Shown: positions 33,907 through 42,536, counted from the first letter of the stretch. The stretch is 64,000 nucleotides of DNA from Marinomonas vulgaris (GCF_018145875.1 NZ_JAGSSV010000014.1:1-64000), one strand, 5' to 3'. Program-made: numbers and translations. The notes: generated by a model from the sequence alone, not told the origin.

Positions 33907-35312
33907 TAAAGCGACTCCAAAAAGTAAATGAGTTTTTCTCTGTGTTCTTTCTTTAAATTCTTGTACGCCATTTGACTCTGTTTGGCTTCTCCGCCATGCC
34001 AAAGTATGGCTTCTTCTATGGTTCTAGCACGACCGTCGTGTAAAAATCCCACACGACCTGAAACGGATTCAGATAAGCCAATACCCCATAGAGGTGCGGT
34101 TCTCCATTCACTAGGAGAAGCCGAAAAGCTTGGGAATTCACTGGCTAGTCCAGGCCCCATATCGTGAAGTAAAAGATCGGTAAAGGGATAAAAGGTGCGT
34201 TGGTTTAACTCGGAGAACGGCGAATTTGTTCCCGTTTGCATTTTTGGGGTATGGCAGCTAGCGCATCCGGTGTTTTCAAATAGCGTTTTGCCTTCTAAAA
34301 ATGTGCTTGAACTGAGGTTACGCATGGCTGGTGGTGCCGATAGAGACACAAATAAATCCACCAAGTGCATTTGTTTTTTATCTACTTCCAAGTTGTCTAA
34401 GTGGGCGCTGTTTCCATTTGGACTGGTCAAACAATGGACTTGGTATCCAGTGCAATCTCCAGAGGCATAGGGCATGAGCGGGGTAGAAAGCCCCATATCA
34501 ATGTTAAATGCCTGTTGATTTTGCGCGCTTACGGTGGGGCTGGAAGCTTTGTAGCCAAACCGCCCTACCACTGGTGGGGTATTAGTCCCCGTTCGCACCC
34601 AGCTGACTCGTCCGCTGATACCATCATTGTTTGCATCTTTTGGATCTGCATTAGCAGCAATGGTGTCATCCGTCACTGCATCTAATAATCCCATGCCTAC
34701 CAATGATGGTGCAACCAGCATGCTGATACCAGTACGTTTATCAAGATCTCCATAATAAAGTTGATCCCAATGCAGGTTTGGTGTGCGTAGATTGACTTGG
34801 GAGCCATCGGCAAGCACTTCAACTTTTTCTGTATAGCTAAGGTGATAGTCACCTTCTGGCTGAATCCCTGCAGAGCTCTGCCCTTGCAATTGATGACCAT
34901 ATTTCGGATCACCAAGATGTGGGTAGATTCTGCTAGTAAAGTCCGTATCAGCTGGATAGGTTCGCCCAAACCTAACAAAAAAAGAGGGCACGCTAGAGCC
35001 ACTTATACCCGCGTTTGGAGGGTGACCTCGACCATTATTGATATGGCAGCTGTGACAAGAGCGGGCATTGTACAAAGGACCTAAGCCATCACTGGCGGTG
35101 GTCGAAGAAGGCGAGGCTACCCAGAATTTTTGAAAAATGGCTTCACCCACCTTGAAGTTTAGTTTGTCTTCTAGGGTGATGTTAGACACAGGCTTAGAAT
35201 AGTCGCTGGCAAAACTAAGTGGCTGAAAACAAAAAAAGCCGACCAAAATGCCAGCGAATGGACGAACCCATAAAAAGGGTATGTGGGTCATAAACACATA
35301 TAAACCATTCAA
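33906..35312 (-). CDS. Di-haem (DUF1111) oxidoreductase-like c-type cytochrome
   Basis: A 468-residue exported protein with an N-terminal signal/anchor (about 8-35). Two CxxCH haem c sites are present, RSCHSCHINNG (about 90) and TGCASCHTPK (about 352), and the C-terminal GFLHDGRARTIEEAILWHGGEA signature typical of DUF1111 and distantly of MauG-like di-haem peroxidases. It is coupled to the downstream imelysin gene. A redox role in periplasmic iron uptake or oxidation is inferred from this recurrent cluster. Confidence 0.87.
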   Translation of the reverse strand: MNGLYVFMTHIPFLWVRPFAGILVGFFCFQPLSFASDYSKPVSNITLEDKLNFKVGEAIFQKFWVASPSSTTASDGLGPLYNARSCHSCHINNGRGHPPNAGISGSSVPSFFVRFGRTYPADTDFTSRIYPHLGDPKYGHQLQGQSSAGIQPEGDYHLSYTEKVEVLADGSQVNLRTPNLHWDQLYYGDLDKRTGISMLVAPSLVGMGLLDAVTDDTIAANADPKDANNDGISGRVSWVRTGTNTPPVVGRFGYKASSPTVSAQNQQAFNIDMGLSTPLMPYASGDCTGYQVHCLTSPNGNSAHLDNLEVDKKQMHLVDLFVSLSAPPAMRNLSSSTFLEGKTLFENTGCASCHTPKMQTGTNSPFSELNQRTFYPFTDLLLHDMGPGLASEFPSFSASPSEWRTAPLWGIGLSESVSGRVGFLHDGRARTIEEAILWHGGEAKQSQMAYKNLKKEHREKLIYFLESL

Positions 35313-35321
35313 AATTGAAAG

Positions 35322-35362
35322 AAAAACAGTGCTATTAGTAGCAATATATTAGCACTGTTTTT
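35322..35362. terminator. Strong hairpin between the lipoprotein imelysin gene and the DUF1111 gene
   Basis: AAAAACAGTGCTA (35322-35334) pairs with TAGCACTGTTTTT (35350-35362), 13 perfect bp with A/T ends, so it can terminate in both directions. It sits only 10 bp before the DUF1111 start codon, so read-through from the upstream promoter, or a promoter close to the hairpin, must serve the three downstream genes. Confidence 0.8.
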
Positions 35363-35392
35363 CAATGGGGTTATAACAAAGACAATAGGCGA

Positions 35393-36688
35393 TTATTCAA
35401 AAACAGCGCCTGGGTTGTCTAGGCTATCAGAGCCTTCGAGCGCGATGCCTTGAAGATCTAGGTGATGGATGACATCTTCTGTTACACGAGTTTCATCTAC
35501 TAAAGAATCAACAAAGGTTTGCACCAACTGATTGCCTTGGGTGTTGTTCATGGCAATAAGAACATCAAATGTTTGACCTTGTTTTGCCGCATCAACCATA
35601 GCTTGAGCTGCCATTTCTGTTGCGTTCAACTTCTGCTTCATTTCGGTATCAAGTGCTAGGTTGTCTTGAGCAATCAAAGCAGACAAAGATGCGCCTTTTA
35701 CCCAGCTGCCGTCGACTCGTTCGTATTCGCCAAGGTAAGCATTTTTGATGCCTTTGGCATCGTAGTAATGTGACCAATGGGTGTTATCAGAGAAACAATC
35801 GTGCTCTTCTTCTGGATCATGAAGCATCAGGCCAAGCTTGGTTCTTTCGCCACCAAGTTCACCATAGGCCAAACTGCCCATACCCGTTAGGATAGTAGAT
35901 AGACCTTGCTCCGGTGTTTGTTCTAGTAACGCAACACGAGCGGCACCACCTTGTTTCCAGTTGTCTGCCATTTCTTCTAGATCAGTAATCAGCAAATCTG
36001 TCGCTGCGCTTAGGTAAGCACGACGGCGATCACAGTGACCGTTGGTGCAGTTTTCTAGATCGAAATCACTGGCTGGACGTTCACCCGCGCCTGGGTTAGT
36101 ACCATTAAGATCTTGCCCCCACAATAAGAACTCGATTGCGTGGTAACCACTGGCCACGTTCGCTTCGATGCCATCGGCTTCTTGCAGTGATTCAGCAATG
36201 AGTTCAGGCGTGATGTTCGTCGCATCAACTTTCTTACCGCCAATCATCAAATTTTTAGATGCAATAACGTTGGCAGAGTAGAGCGGGTTAATGTCAGATT
36301 CTGACCCATAGCTATCAACAGAAACGTAATCGATCAAACCTTCGTCTAATGGCCAAGCGTTAACCTTACCTTCCCAGTCGTCCACAATGGCATTACCAAA
36401 GCGGTATACTTCACTTTGCTGATAAGGAACACGAGCAGCAATCCACGCGGTACGAGCGGCTTGTAAGTTAGCTTCTGTTGGCTCTGCAAGGAAGGCATCG
36501 ATGGACGTACGCAAGGTTTGAGCAGTGGTTAACGAGTCAGAGTAAATAGCTTCTGCCATATCGGCATAATGCACAACAACCGATTCAGCGTTAACAGCAG
36601 AGGTTTCATTTTTGACAACAGCTGTACCACATGCAGTAAGCATGACACTTGATACGCAGACGGCGATTGGGGTTAGAAAACGTTTCAT
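35393..36688 (-). CDS. Imelysin-family lipoprotein (iron-regulated, IrpA/ICMP-like)
   Basis: 431 residues from the ATG at 36688 (MKRFLTPIAVCVSSVMLTAC), a lipoprotein signal with lipobox LTAC; the longer upstream reading lies in the promoter. The mature part is a duplicated helical imelysin fold with the GxHxxE motif intact (GYHAIEFLLWGQD), RVPYQQSEVYRFGN and DNTHWSHYYDAKGIKNAYLG. Proteins of this group bind iron or haem-linked ligands and are induced on iron starvation. A Fur-like box lies 46 bp upstream. It is first gene of the cluster and is followed by a strong hairpin. Confidence 0.88.
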   Translation of the reverse strand: MKRFLTPIAVCVSSVMLTACGTAVVKNETSAVNAESVVVHYADMAEAIYSDSLTTAQTLRTSIDAFLAEPTEANLQAARTAWIAARVPYQQSEVYRFGNAIVDDWEGKVNAWPLDEGLIDYVSVDSYGSESDINPLYSANVIASKNLMIGGKKVDATNITPELIAESLQEADGIEANVASGYHAIEFLLWGQDLNGTNPGAGERPASDFDLENCTNGHCDRRRAYLSAATDLLITDLEEMADNWKQGGAARVALLEQTPEQGLSTILTGMGSLAYGELGGERTKLGLMLHDPEEEHDCFSDNTHWSHYYDAKGIKNAYLGEYERVDGSWVKGASLSALIAQDNLALDTEMKQKLNATEMAAQAMVDAAKQGQTFDVLIAMNNTQGNQLVQTFVDSLVDETRVTEDVIHHLDLQGIALEGSDSLDNPGAVFE

Positions 36689-36733
36689 GTTGTGTGGCTC
36701 CAATAGAATTTGTGAAGTTATAATATTAGAAAT

Positions 36734-36752
36734 GAAAACGATTATCAATGAC
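36734..36752. promoter_or_regulatory. Fur-box-like sequence before the imelysin lipoprotein gene
   Basis: GAAAACGATTATCAATGAC matches the 19-bp Fur consensus GATAATGATAATCATTATC at 13 positions, including the central GAT-ATCA core. It is located 46 bp before the ATG, where it would overlap the promoter. Iron control is expected for this gene family. Confidence 0.65.
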
Positions 36753-36810
36753 TCTTTATTGGATGGTATTTACTTATTTTTTGTGAACTTTACCAATTGT
36801 TGTAATTATT

Positions 36811-37389
36811 TTACTGCCCGCACTGGTGATGAAATGTGTTTTCAGCACCATTTGCTAGATTATAGTCGCAAGCACTTTCTCTTAATGAATTGGATTTTTC
36901 CCAAGAGACATTCATGGTAATAGGTGTGGTGTTTTTGTAGCTTGGGATAAAACGATACGCCGCCATAACGGTTGTTGAGCTATTCGGGCCCAATTCTATA
37001 GATTTGCCAATTAAACGCTGGCGCGTTTCTACGTTATAAAGGACATAATCGGTTGTGTACTCTTGATCGCCATTTTCATGTAGAAAGTTCAGCCATATCT
37101 TACGATAACTTTGTGGCTCAGAAGTAGGGTTAGTAAATTGCAGCTTGGTATAAATCACTTGCGCAGTCGATAGGCTCGATTGAGCATTCTGATTAACCGT
37201 TAAATACGAAGATCGAGATGTTTGCCAAGGCAGTGTGTTACCAAACGAAGCGTCCACAATATGAATACTCTCAGAAGCCATTTGACTGCTCAAATAGCGC
37301 AAGACGTCTTTTGTTGGGGCATATAGCGCCAGCACGAGAATGGTTAAGAATATGATATTTCGAGTGCGGTAAGTGAATTTCATCGTCAT
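36811..37389 (-). CDS. Unknown membrane-anchored protein under tandem SOS boxes
   Basis: I do not recognise this 192-residue protein. It has one N-terminal membrane helix (about residues 10-25, IIFLTILVLALYAP) and a short basic cytoplasmic tail, so the rest is probably periplasmic. That part looks like a beta-sandwich (VIYTKLQFTNPTSEPQSY, SIELGPNSSTTVMAAYRF, PITMNVSWEK), with two Cys near the C terminus (ACDYN, HQCGQ) that could form a disulfide. The ATG at 37389 has AGGA six bases ahead. Two LexA-type boxes end 22 bp upstream, so DNA-damage induction is predicted. A cell-division checkpoint or envelope role is conceivable but unproven. Confidence 0.65.
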   Translation of the reverse strand: MTMKFTYRTRNIIFLTILVLALYAPTKDVLRYLSSQMASESIHIVDASFGNTLPWQTSRSSYLTVNQNAQSSLSTAQVIYTKLQFTNPTSEPQSYRKIWLNFLHENGDQEYTTDYVLYNVETRQRLIGKSIELGPNSSTTVMAAYRFIPSYKNTTPITMNVSWEKSNSLRESACDYNLANGAENTFHHQCGQ

Positions 37390-37410
37390 AACGAGTCCTA
37401 ATGCTTTGAG

Positions 37411-37444
37411 CTGTTTATTTATACAGTACTGTATATATAAACAG
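37411..37444. promoter_or_regulatory. Two tandem LexA (SOS) boxes
   Basis: CTGTTTATTTATACAG (37411-37426) and CTGTATATATAAACAG (37429-37444) each match CTGT-N8-ACAG with an AT-rich spacer, the gammaproteobacterial LexA consensus. Their centres are 18 bp apart. They lie directly before the minus-strand gene starting at 37389. Confidence 0.82.
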
Positions 37445-37668
37445 TTTATTTGTATAGACTGAGATCAATTTAATTGAATTTTTTTTGCAAACAAGAGGTG
37501 TATAGGCTTGAAAATTAATATTTTCATTATTTGTGAAATAAAGTTTGATTTTGTTTAGTTAATTGAAAAATAAGAGTTTTTTTATGATTCCCACAGCCTT
37601 CTTAACGGTTTCTGTGGACAACATTTGACGCTTTACTGAAGTTGTATGAAATATAGAGTCTGAGGAAG

Positions 37669-37696
37669 ATACCCAGTGATCACTGGGTATTGTTTT
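37669..37696 (+). terminator. Terminator-like perfect palindrome with T run on the plus strand
   Basis: ATACCCAGTGA/TCACTGGGTAT (37669-37690) is an 11-bp perfect inverted repeat followed by TGTTTTT on the plus strand. No plus-strand gene ends here, although the minus-strand flavoprotein gene ends at 37730, so it could terminate a small RNA or insulate the region. Confidence 0.5.
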
Positions 37697-37729
37697 TAAC
37701 AAGCGAGTTGATGAAAAAGAGTGAAAAGA

Positions 37730-38908
37730 TTAAACATACTGCCCAGCGCAGTACCCGCTAGACCAGGCCCAGCTGAAATTGTACCCCCCCAACCAGCCTG
37801 TTACGTCTAGCACTTCACCAATGAAATAAAGGTTTTTTTGCTTTTGAGATTCGAATGTTTTTGATGATATTTCATTGGTGTTGATGCCGCCTAGGGTCAC
37901 TTCTGCGGTGCGGTAGCCTTCGGTGCCATTGGGTTGTACATCGAAGTGGGTTAAGTAGGCAAATAAGTCTGAAATTTGTTCATTGGAGGTTTGTGCACTG
38001 CGTTCGTTTAGCCAGTTGAATTCTTCTTTAATCAGTTCTACTAGGCGTTTTGGCAATAGCTGAGACAATAAACTTTCGAAGCTTTTCTTTGGTGTGTTTT
38101 GGCGAACCGCAATCAGATCATCCAATGAAAGCGTTGGGGTGATGTTGATCTGAAGGTCGTCGCCAGGTTGCCAAAAGTTAGTGATTTGCAAAATAGCGGG
38201 GCCACTGATGCCGCGATGTGTAAACAGCATGGGTTCCTGAAAAGTCATGCCCTGTGAGGTTGTGCTGATGTCGCAGGCGATACCGGATAAAGCCGCGAAC
38301 TGGTTTTTTCGATCGGGCTGAACCGTTATCGGCACCAAGCTGGCTCGAGTCGGTAACACTTGATGACCGACTTGTTTGGCGATCTCGTAACCAAATCCGC
38401 TGGCGCCCATGGTTGGAATCGACAAGCCGCCTGTGGCCACCACCAAAGAGCGACATTGAAAGTCACCCTGATTGGTTTTGACCACAGTGAAATCTTCTTT
38501 GAAATCAATGTTCTTGACTGTGGTATTGAGGGAAAGCTGCGCACCAGACCATTCTAATTCGGTTAATAAAATGTCTAATAAATCTTTTGCAGAATGCTCG
38601 CAGAACAGCTGGCCGGGGGCTTTTTCAACGTAATCCAGTCCATGTCGATCCACCAGATCGACAAAATCTTGCGTGGTGAAGCGGCGTAGCGCCGAAATGC
38701 AAAAGTGCGGGTTGTCTGATAAAAAATGCTTGGGAGCCGTATCCATGTTGGTAAAATTACAGCGCCCGCCGCCAGACATGAGGATTTTTTTCCCCGCTTT
38801 GTTGGCGTGGTCCAAAACAAGTACGCTTTTGCCACGATAACCCGCAGTAGCAGCACACATTAAGCCAGATGCACCGGCCCCGATTACAATCACATCAACC
38901 TTGTTCAC
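37730..38908 (-). CDS. HI0933/YhiN-family FAD-dependent oxidoreductase
   Basis: A 392-residue flavoprotein. The N-terminal dinucleotide motif VIVIGAGASGLMCAATAGYRG is followed by the family signature KILMSGGGRCNFTN at about 45. CRSLVVATGGLSIPTMGASGFGYEIA is the second flavin contact, and the C-terminal LYFIGEVLDVTGWLGGYNFSWAWSSG closes the FAD site. Members are NAD(P)/FAD oxidoreductases of uncertain physiological substrate (BaiN-like). The gene stands alone between the SOS region and paaX, on the same strand as paaX, 81 bp downstream of it. Confidence 0.87.
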   Translation of the reverse strand: MNKVDVIVIGAGASGLMCAATAGYRGKSVLVLDHANKAGKKILMSGGGRCNFTNMDTAPKHFLSDNPHFCISALRRFTTQDFVDLVDRHGLDYVEKAPGQLFCEHSAKDLLDILLTELEWSGAQLSLNTTVKNIDFKEDFTVVKTNQGDFQCRSLVVATGGLSIPTMGASGFGYEIAKQVGHQVLPTRASLVPITVQPDRKNQFAALSGIACDISTTSQGMTFQEPMLFTHRGISGPAILQITNFWQPGDDLQINITPTLSLDDLIAVRQNTPKKSFESLLSQLLPKRLVELIKEEFNWLNERSAQTSNEQISDLFAYLTHFDVQPNGTEGYRTAEVTLGGINTNEISSKTFESQKQKNLYFIGEVLDVTGWLGGYNFSWAWSSGYCAGQYV

Positions 38909-38989
38909 AATTCACCTCATCATCTTTATGTGGCAGCATTATAGAGTGTCGCTTCTATATTGCTACCAACAAAAAAAGACAACAAGCGT

Positions 38990-39913
38990 TTACAGCAAGC
39001 CACCGAAACGCTGGGAAAAGGCCTCGTTGGAGTTGGGAAGTGGGCCAACGGCCGATTCCATGTTGTGCTCGATCCAGGTTTCCGCTGCGGCGGTAATCTT
39101 GCGATAGATGTTCCGACACAGTTGTCGTGCGGCACGGCCTTCCCAATCCAGTGGCAATAACTCATCTGGCAATTGCGGGTCACGAAGTTGAAGCTTACGG
39201 TATTCATGAATGAGTAAGGTACGGGTTAAAAAGCACGATTTTGGGTCAAGACGTTCTTTTTCACCCACTTCTTGCCAAACAGGGTGAAAGAGCGCGATGA
39301 ATGCTTGATATTGCGCTGCCAATGCCTCTAAACCCCAGCAGTCTTCGACCAGAGCCGGCAAGGGCTGATTCGAAAATTGGCTAGAAGAAGACGCATCAAG
39401 CACCACGACCTTATCTTCTAATTGATGTAAACGTAACACGTCCTTTAGAGCAAATTTATCGGCGCAGGGGCTGGCGATCAGATGAGTAGACACCACGGCG
39501 AAGCCTTGCCACCTTAACTCATCACTGAGTGTTTTCTTTTCTTCAGGACTGAGTTGGTGTACCAGAATCAGCGTCCAGGTATTGTCCCACGGCGGTCGAT
39601 TAGGGTTGTAAATGCGTTGAAATGCCTGCTCGAACTTTCTGTGCCCTTGGTGAGTGAGGCTGTAATAGCTTCTGCGTCCAACCTTGTCACTGTCGATCCA
39701 GCCATCCTGAGAAAGCCTAAAAATTGACGTGCGCATAAGGCGCTCGTTGATGCCAATGGGCTCTAAGGCGTTAATAAGGCTACCAAGCCACACTGTACCG
39801 CCGTGAGGCTCAATGGTGTCGCCATAGAGGGTGATAATAAGCGAAGACGCTCGAATGGGTTTTTGCTGCTGAAAGCGTTGGATTAACGCATCTAGTGTGT
39901 GTAATTCGTGCAT
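38990..39913 (-). CDS. paaX: Phenylacetate operon repressor PaaX
   Basis: 307 residues. The GntR-like winged-helix N terminus (ASSLIITLYGDTIEPHGGTVWLGSLI, then NERLMRTSIFRLSQDGWI) and the remaining PaaX-specific domains are at family length. PaaX represses paa promoters and is released by phenylacetyl-CoA. The gene lies next to paaY (gap 43 bp), divergent from paaFGHIJK, matching known paa clusters. Candidate target sites with a TGATACA core occur before paaF and paaA. Confidence 0.93.
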   Translation of the reverse strand: MHELHTLDALIQRFQQQKPIRASSLIITLYGDTIEPHGGTVWLGSLINALEPIGINERLMRTSIFRLSQDGWIDSDKVGRRSYYSLTHQGHRKFEQAFQRIYNPNRPPWDNTWTLILVHQLSPEEKKTLSDELRWQGFAVVSTHLIASPCADKFALKDVLRLHQLEDKVVVLDASSSSQFSNQPLPALVEDCWGLEALAAQYQAFIALFHPVWQEVGEKERLDPKSCFLTRTLLIHEYRKLQLRDPQLPDELLPLDWEGRAARQLCRNIYRKITAAAETWIEHNMESAVGPLPNSNEAFSQRFGGLL

Positions 39914-39956
39914 GAAAACCGAGTATCCAGTAATGAAAAAATGAACCCTGATCTGG

Positions 39957-40544
39957 TTAAGATTTGGTTTTGTGTTGACCAGACTGCAATTGTGGGCGGT
40001 CGGCTTCTATGGCGTTTAATGGCGGGCATTCTACCAAAGAGGTTAAGCAGCGGTTGGCGAGCTGAATGTATTCACCCGTTCCCACTTGCTTCCACGCCAG
40101 TTCGTCGTCGGTGACTTTTCGTACGACTTTCGCTGGGCTGCCAATCAACAGGGATCGAGTGTCGCAGCTAAATCTGTTTTTTACAAACGCGGCGGCGGCG
40201 ACGATGGATTCAGCGCCAATCACGGCATTGTCCATCACCACGGCATTCATACCAACTAGGGCATCTTCACCTATGTCGCAACCGTGCAAAATAGCCCCAT
40301 GACCAATGTGACCACGGCGACGAATCACTGTATGGCTGTCGGCAAAACCGTGTACCACGCAGTTGTCTTGAATATTGGACTCTTCTTCCATGGTGATGCG
40401 ACCAAAATCGCCGCGTAAACAAGCACCAGGGCCAACATAGCAACGGGCGTGAATGATGACATCACCAATTAACACCGCCGTTGGGTGTACATAAGCGCTA
40501 GGGTCAACAACGGGCGTGACACCTTCGATTTTATAGCAAGGCAT
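39957..40544 (-). CDS. paaY: Phenylacetate degradation thioesterase PaaY
   Basis: 195 residues of left-handed beta-helix hexapeptide repeats in the gamma-carbonic-anhydrase fold (VLIGDVIIHARCYVGPGACLRGDFG, DNCVVHGFADSHTVIRRRGHIGHGAIL). Metal-binding His residues appear in VHGF and HIGHGAILHG. PaaY hydrolyses dead-end CoA thioesters formed in the pathway, sparing CoA. It is probably co-transcribed with paaX. Confidence 0.92.
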   Translation of the reverse strand: MPCYKIEGVTPVVDPSAYVHPTAVLIGDVIIHARCYVGPGACLRGDFGRITMEEESNIQDNCVVHGFADSHTVIRRRGHIGHGAILHGCDIGEDALVGMNAVVMDNAVIGAESIVAAAAFVKNRFSCDTRSLLIGSPAKVVRKVTDDELAWKQVGTGEYIQLANRCLTSLVECPPLNAIEADRPQLQSGQHKTKS

Positions 40545-40907
40545 AGTGGTTTCTCTTCAGTAATCCTACTAGGAATATGACGTTTATGTGAGAGTTTAAA
40601 ACATCATGTATTAGCGACATGGTAGCGTTATTCCGTGTCTAAAAGGAAGAATTTCTCCCGCTAACCGCTTTAATTTAACGCTATTAAACAATTTACCGGT
40701 TATAAAAAAAATTATCTTATTGTTTTTATTATATTTTTTAAATAATCGTTTTTTTTAACGCAAAGTGATACACAAATTTAATAAAAAGTTCTTGTTTTGT
40801 ATCTTTATGTCAGGCATCTTTGTCACAGGTTACATGACGCAGATCAACAAACTGTGTGTCACAACAAAAAATAGTGTTTATAAAAACAACAAAGAGAACC
40901 TAGTCAA
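40545..40907. promoter_or_regulatory. Divergent paaY / paaF control region
   Basis: 363 AT-rich bp without a gene. It holds a GATACA...TGTATC inverted pair (40767-40772, 40798-40803), with the left arm in a PaaX-like box (40762-40776), and a cluster of TGTCACA/TGTGTCACA sequences at about 40820-40863 that could suit a CRP-type activator. No clear -35/-10 pair could be assigned. Confidence 0.5.
40762..40776. promoter_or_regulatory. Candidate PaaX operator before paaF
   Basis: AAAGTGATACACAAA shares the TGATACAnAA core with the sequence before paaA (47210-47224). It resembles the published E. coli PaaX box (WWTRTGATTCGYGWT) at about two thirds of positions. The assignment is by position and similarity only. 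Confidence 0.4.
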
Positions 40908-41693
40908 ATGTTAGAAAGTACCTACGAGCTGCTGCATGTGTATCCGCCGGTGAAGGGCGTTCAACACATTCAATTACACCGACCAGACGCCTTAAATGCG
41001 CTCAACACTCAATTGCTTGGCGAGCTTGCCACGGTTCTAGGGTTAGCAGAAACAGACGACAGCATTCGAGCGGTCGTGTTGTCCGGTTCGAAAAGAGCCT
41101 TTGCGGCTGGTGCCGACATCAAAGAAATGGCCGATCGTGATTTAGTCGGCATCCTCAAAGACCCACGTCAACAAAGCTGGCTCGCGATTACTCAATTCAG
41201 TAAACCCCTCATTGCAGCGGTTAATGGCTACTGTTTGGGCGGTGGCTGTGAACTGGCCATGCACGCCGACATTTTGATCGCAGGCAAAGACGCTCAATTT
41301 GGTCAGCCAGAAATCAATTTAGGTATCATGCCAGGCGCTGGTGGCACACAACGTTTGGTTCGTGCCGTCGGCAAATCACTAGCCATGCAAATGGTGCTAA
41401 CCGGACAAGCGATTTCTGCTCAACAAGCAAAAGAAGCGGGGCTGATCAGCGAGATTACCCAACCAGAATTAACCCTCCAACGTGCGACCGACATCGCGAC
41501 CACCATTGCGCAAAAAAGCCCCCTTGCTGTTCGATTGGCCAAAGAAGCCATTTTGAAAGGCATGGACACTGACCTTGCGACCGGACTGCGCTTTGAGCGA
41601 CACGCCTTTACGGTATTGGCCGGCACGGAAGACCGTAACGAAGGCATCAAGGCGTTTTTAGAAAAGCGTCCGCCGGTGTTTTCAGGTCGCTAA
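40908..41693 (+). CDS. paaF: 2,3-dehydroadipyl-CoA hydratase PaaF
   Basis: A 261-residue crotonase-fold enzyme. The oxyanion-hole segments are AFAAGADIKEMADRD and NGYCLGGGCELAMHADI, and both hydratase glutamates are present (GCELA and QPEINLGIMPGAGGTQRL), as in true enoyl-CoA hydratases. First gene of the paaFGHIJK block. It hydrates 2,3-dehydroadipyl-CoA late in phenylacetate breakdown. Confidence 0.92.
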   Translation: MLESTYELLHVYPPVKGVQHIQLHRPDALNALNTQLLGELATVLGLAETDDSIRAVVLSGSKRAFAAGADIKEMADRDLVGILKDPRQQSWLAITQFSKPLIAAVNGYCLGGGCELAMHADILIAGKDAQFGQPEINLGIMPGAGGTQRLVRAVGKSLAMQMVLTGQAISAQQAKEAGLISEITQPELTLQRATDIATTIAQKSPLAVRLAKEAILKGMDTDLATGLRFERHAFTVLAGTEDRNEGIKAFLEKRPPVFSGR

Positions 41694-41742
41694 GTCGTTC
41701 AAACACACACATTTATTAAACCAGCCTAGGAGGGATTCATTC

Positions 41743-42534
41743 ATGAGTTTCGAGCATATTGTGTATTCTGTTGAGTCGGGCGTGGCCTTATTGAGCCTCA
41801 ACCGTCCCCAATCATTAAACAGTTTTAATGAAGCCATGCATTTAGAAGTGCGTGAGGCGTTTAAGCGCATCAAAAAAGACAAACAGGTTCGTGTCTTGGT
41901 GTTAACAGGAGAAGGCCGCGGGTTTTGCGCGGGGCAAGACTTGTCCGACCGCAATGTAGACCCAACGGCAGAGTCGCCTGATTTGGGTTTGTCTATTGAT
42001 AAATTTTATAACCCACTGATTAAGGCGATTCAAGATCTTCCTATGCCGGTTATCTGTGCGGTGAACGGTGTGGCGGCAGGCGCAGGAGCGAATATCCCAC
42101 TTGCGTGCGATCTGATTCTAGCGGCGCGCTCCGCTAAGTTCATTCAAGCCTTCTGCAAAATTGGCTTGGTACCCGATTCGGGTGGTACCTGGTTTTTACC
42201 TCGTTTAGTCGGCATGGCCAAAGCCAAAGAAATGGCGCTACTAGGCGGTGCGGTAACGGCCGAATCTGCCCTAGAAATGGGTTTGATCAACCGGGTCGAA
42301 GAAGACGATGAGTTAAGAGAAAAAGCGCTGGAATTAGCGCGCTCTTTGGCCACCCAGCCAACCCAAGGTCTTGCCTACATAAAGCGCGCATTGAATCAAT
42401 CGTTTGATCACGGGTTGGATGAGCACCTTGAATTAGAACGAGATTTACAGCGTTTGGCCGGCCAAACCAAAGATTACCGAGAAGGGGTCGCGGCCTTTAT
42501 GGCGAAGCGCGCGCCTGAGTTCATAGGGGAATAA
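41743..42534 (+). CDS. paaG: 1,2-epoxyphenylacetyl-CoA isomerase PaaG
   Basis: A 263-residue crotonase-fold protein. It has GRGFCAGQDLSDR and NGVAAGAGANIPLACDL, but the first hydratase Glu is replaced (GANIPLA), as expected for PaaG, which retains the Asp in LVPDSGGTWFLPRLVG as catalytic base. It opens the epoxide ring to oxepin-CoA and shifts double bonds. It follows paaF by 49 bp with a strong AGGAGG SD. Confidence 0.93.
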   Translation: MSFEHIVYSVESGVALLSLNRPQSLNSFNEAMHLEVREAFKRIKKDKQVRVLVLTGEGRGFCAGQDLSDRNVDPTAESPDLGLSIDKFYNPLIKAIQDLPMPVICAVNGVAAGAGANIPLACDLILAARSAKFIQAFCKIGLVPDSGGTWFLPRLVGMAKAKEMALLGGAVTAESALEMGLINRVEEDDELREKALELARSLATQPTQGLAYIKRALNQSFDHGLDEHLELERDLQRLAGQTKDYREGVAAFMAKRAPEFIGE

Positions 42535-42536
42535 TC

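Larger units (their letters stand above)
37390..37729. other. Gene-poor region with SOS boxes and an orphan terminator
   Basis: 340 bp of very AT-rich DNA. It contains the two SOS boxes (37411-37444), a GAAAAT-TAAT-ATTTTC hairpin, a CCACAG/CTGTGG stem near 37590-37616 and a strong terminator-like palindrome (37669-37690). No coding frame is convincing. Confidence 0.55.

Noticed and set aside
37579-37626. Short plus-strand ORF (MIPTAFLTVSVDNI) after the SOS boxes as a type I toxin
   Set aside because: Fourteen residues, no long hydrophobic helix and a weak SD; SOS-induced toxins such as TisB are longer and clearly membrane-spanning.
40820-40863. Firm CRP sites before paaF
   Set aside because: TGTCACA-like words are present, but no full TGTGA-N6-TCACA palindrome could be found, so only a weak mention is kept in the region note.
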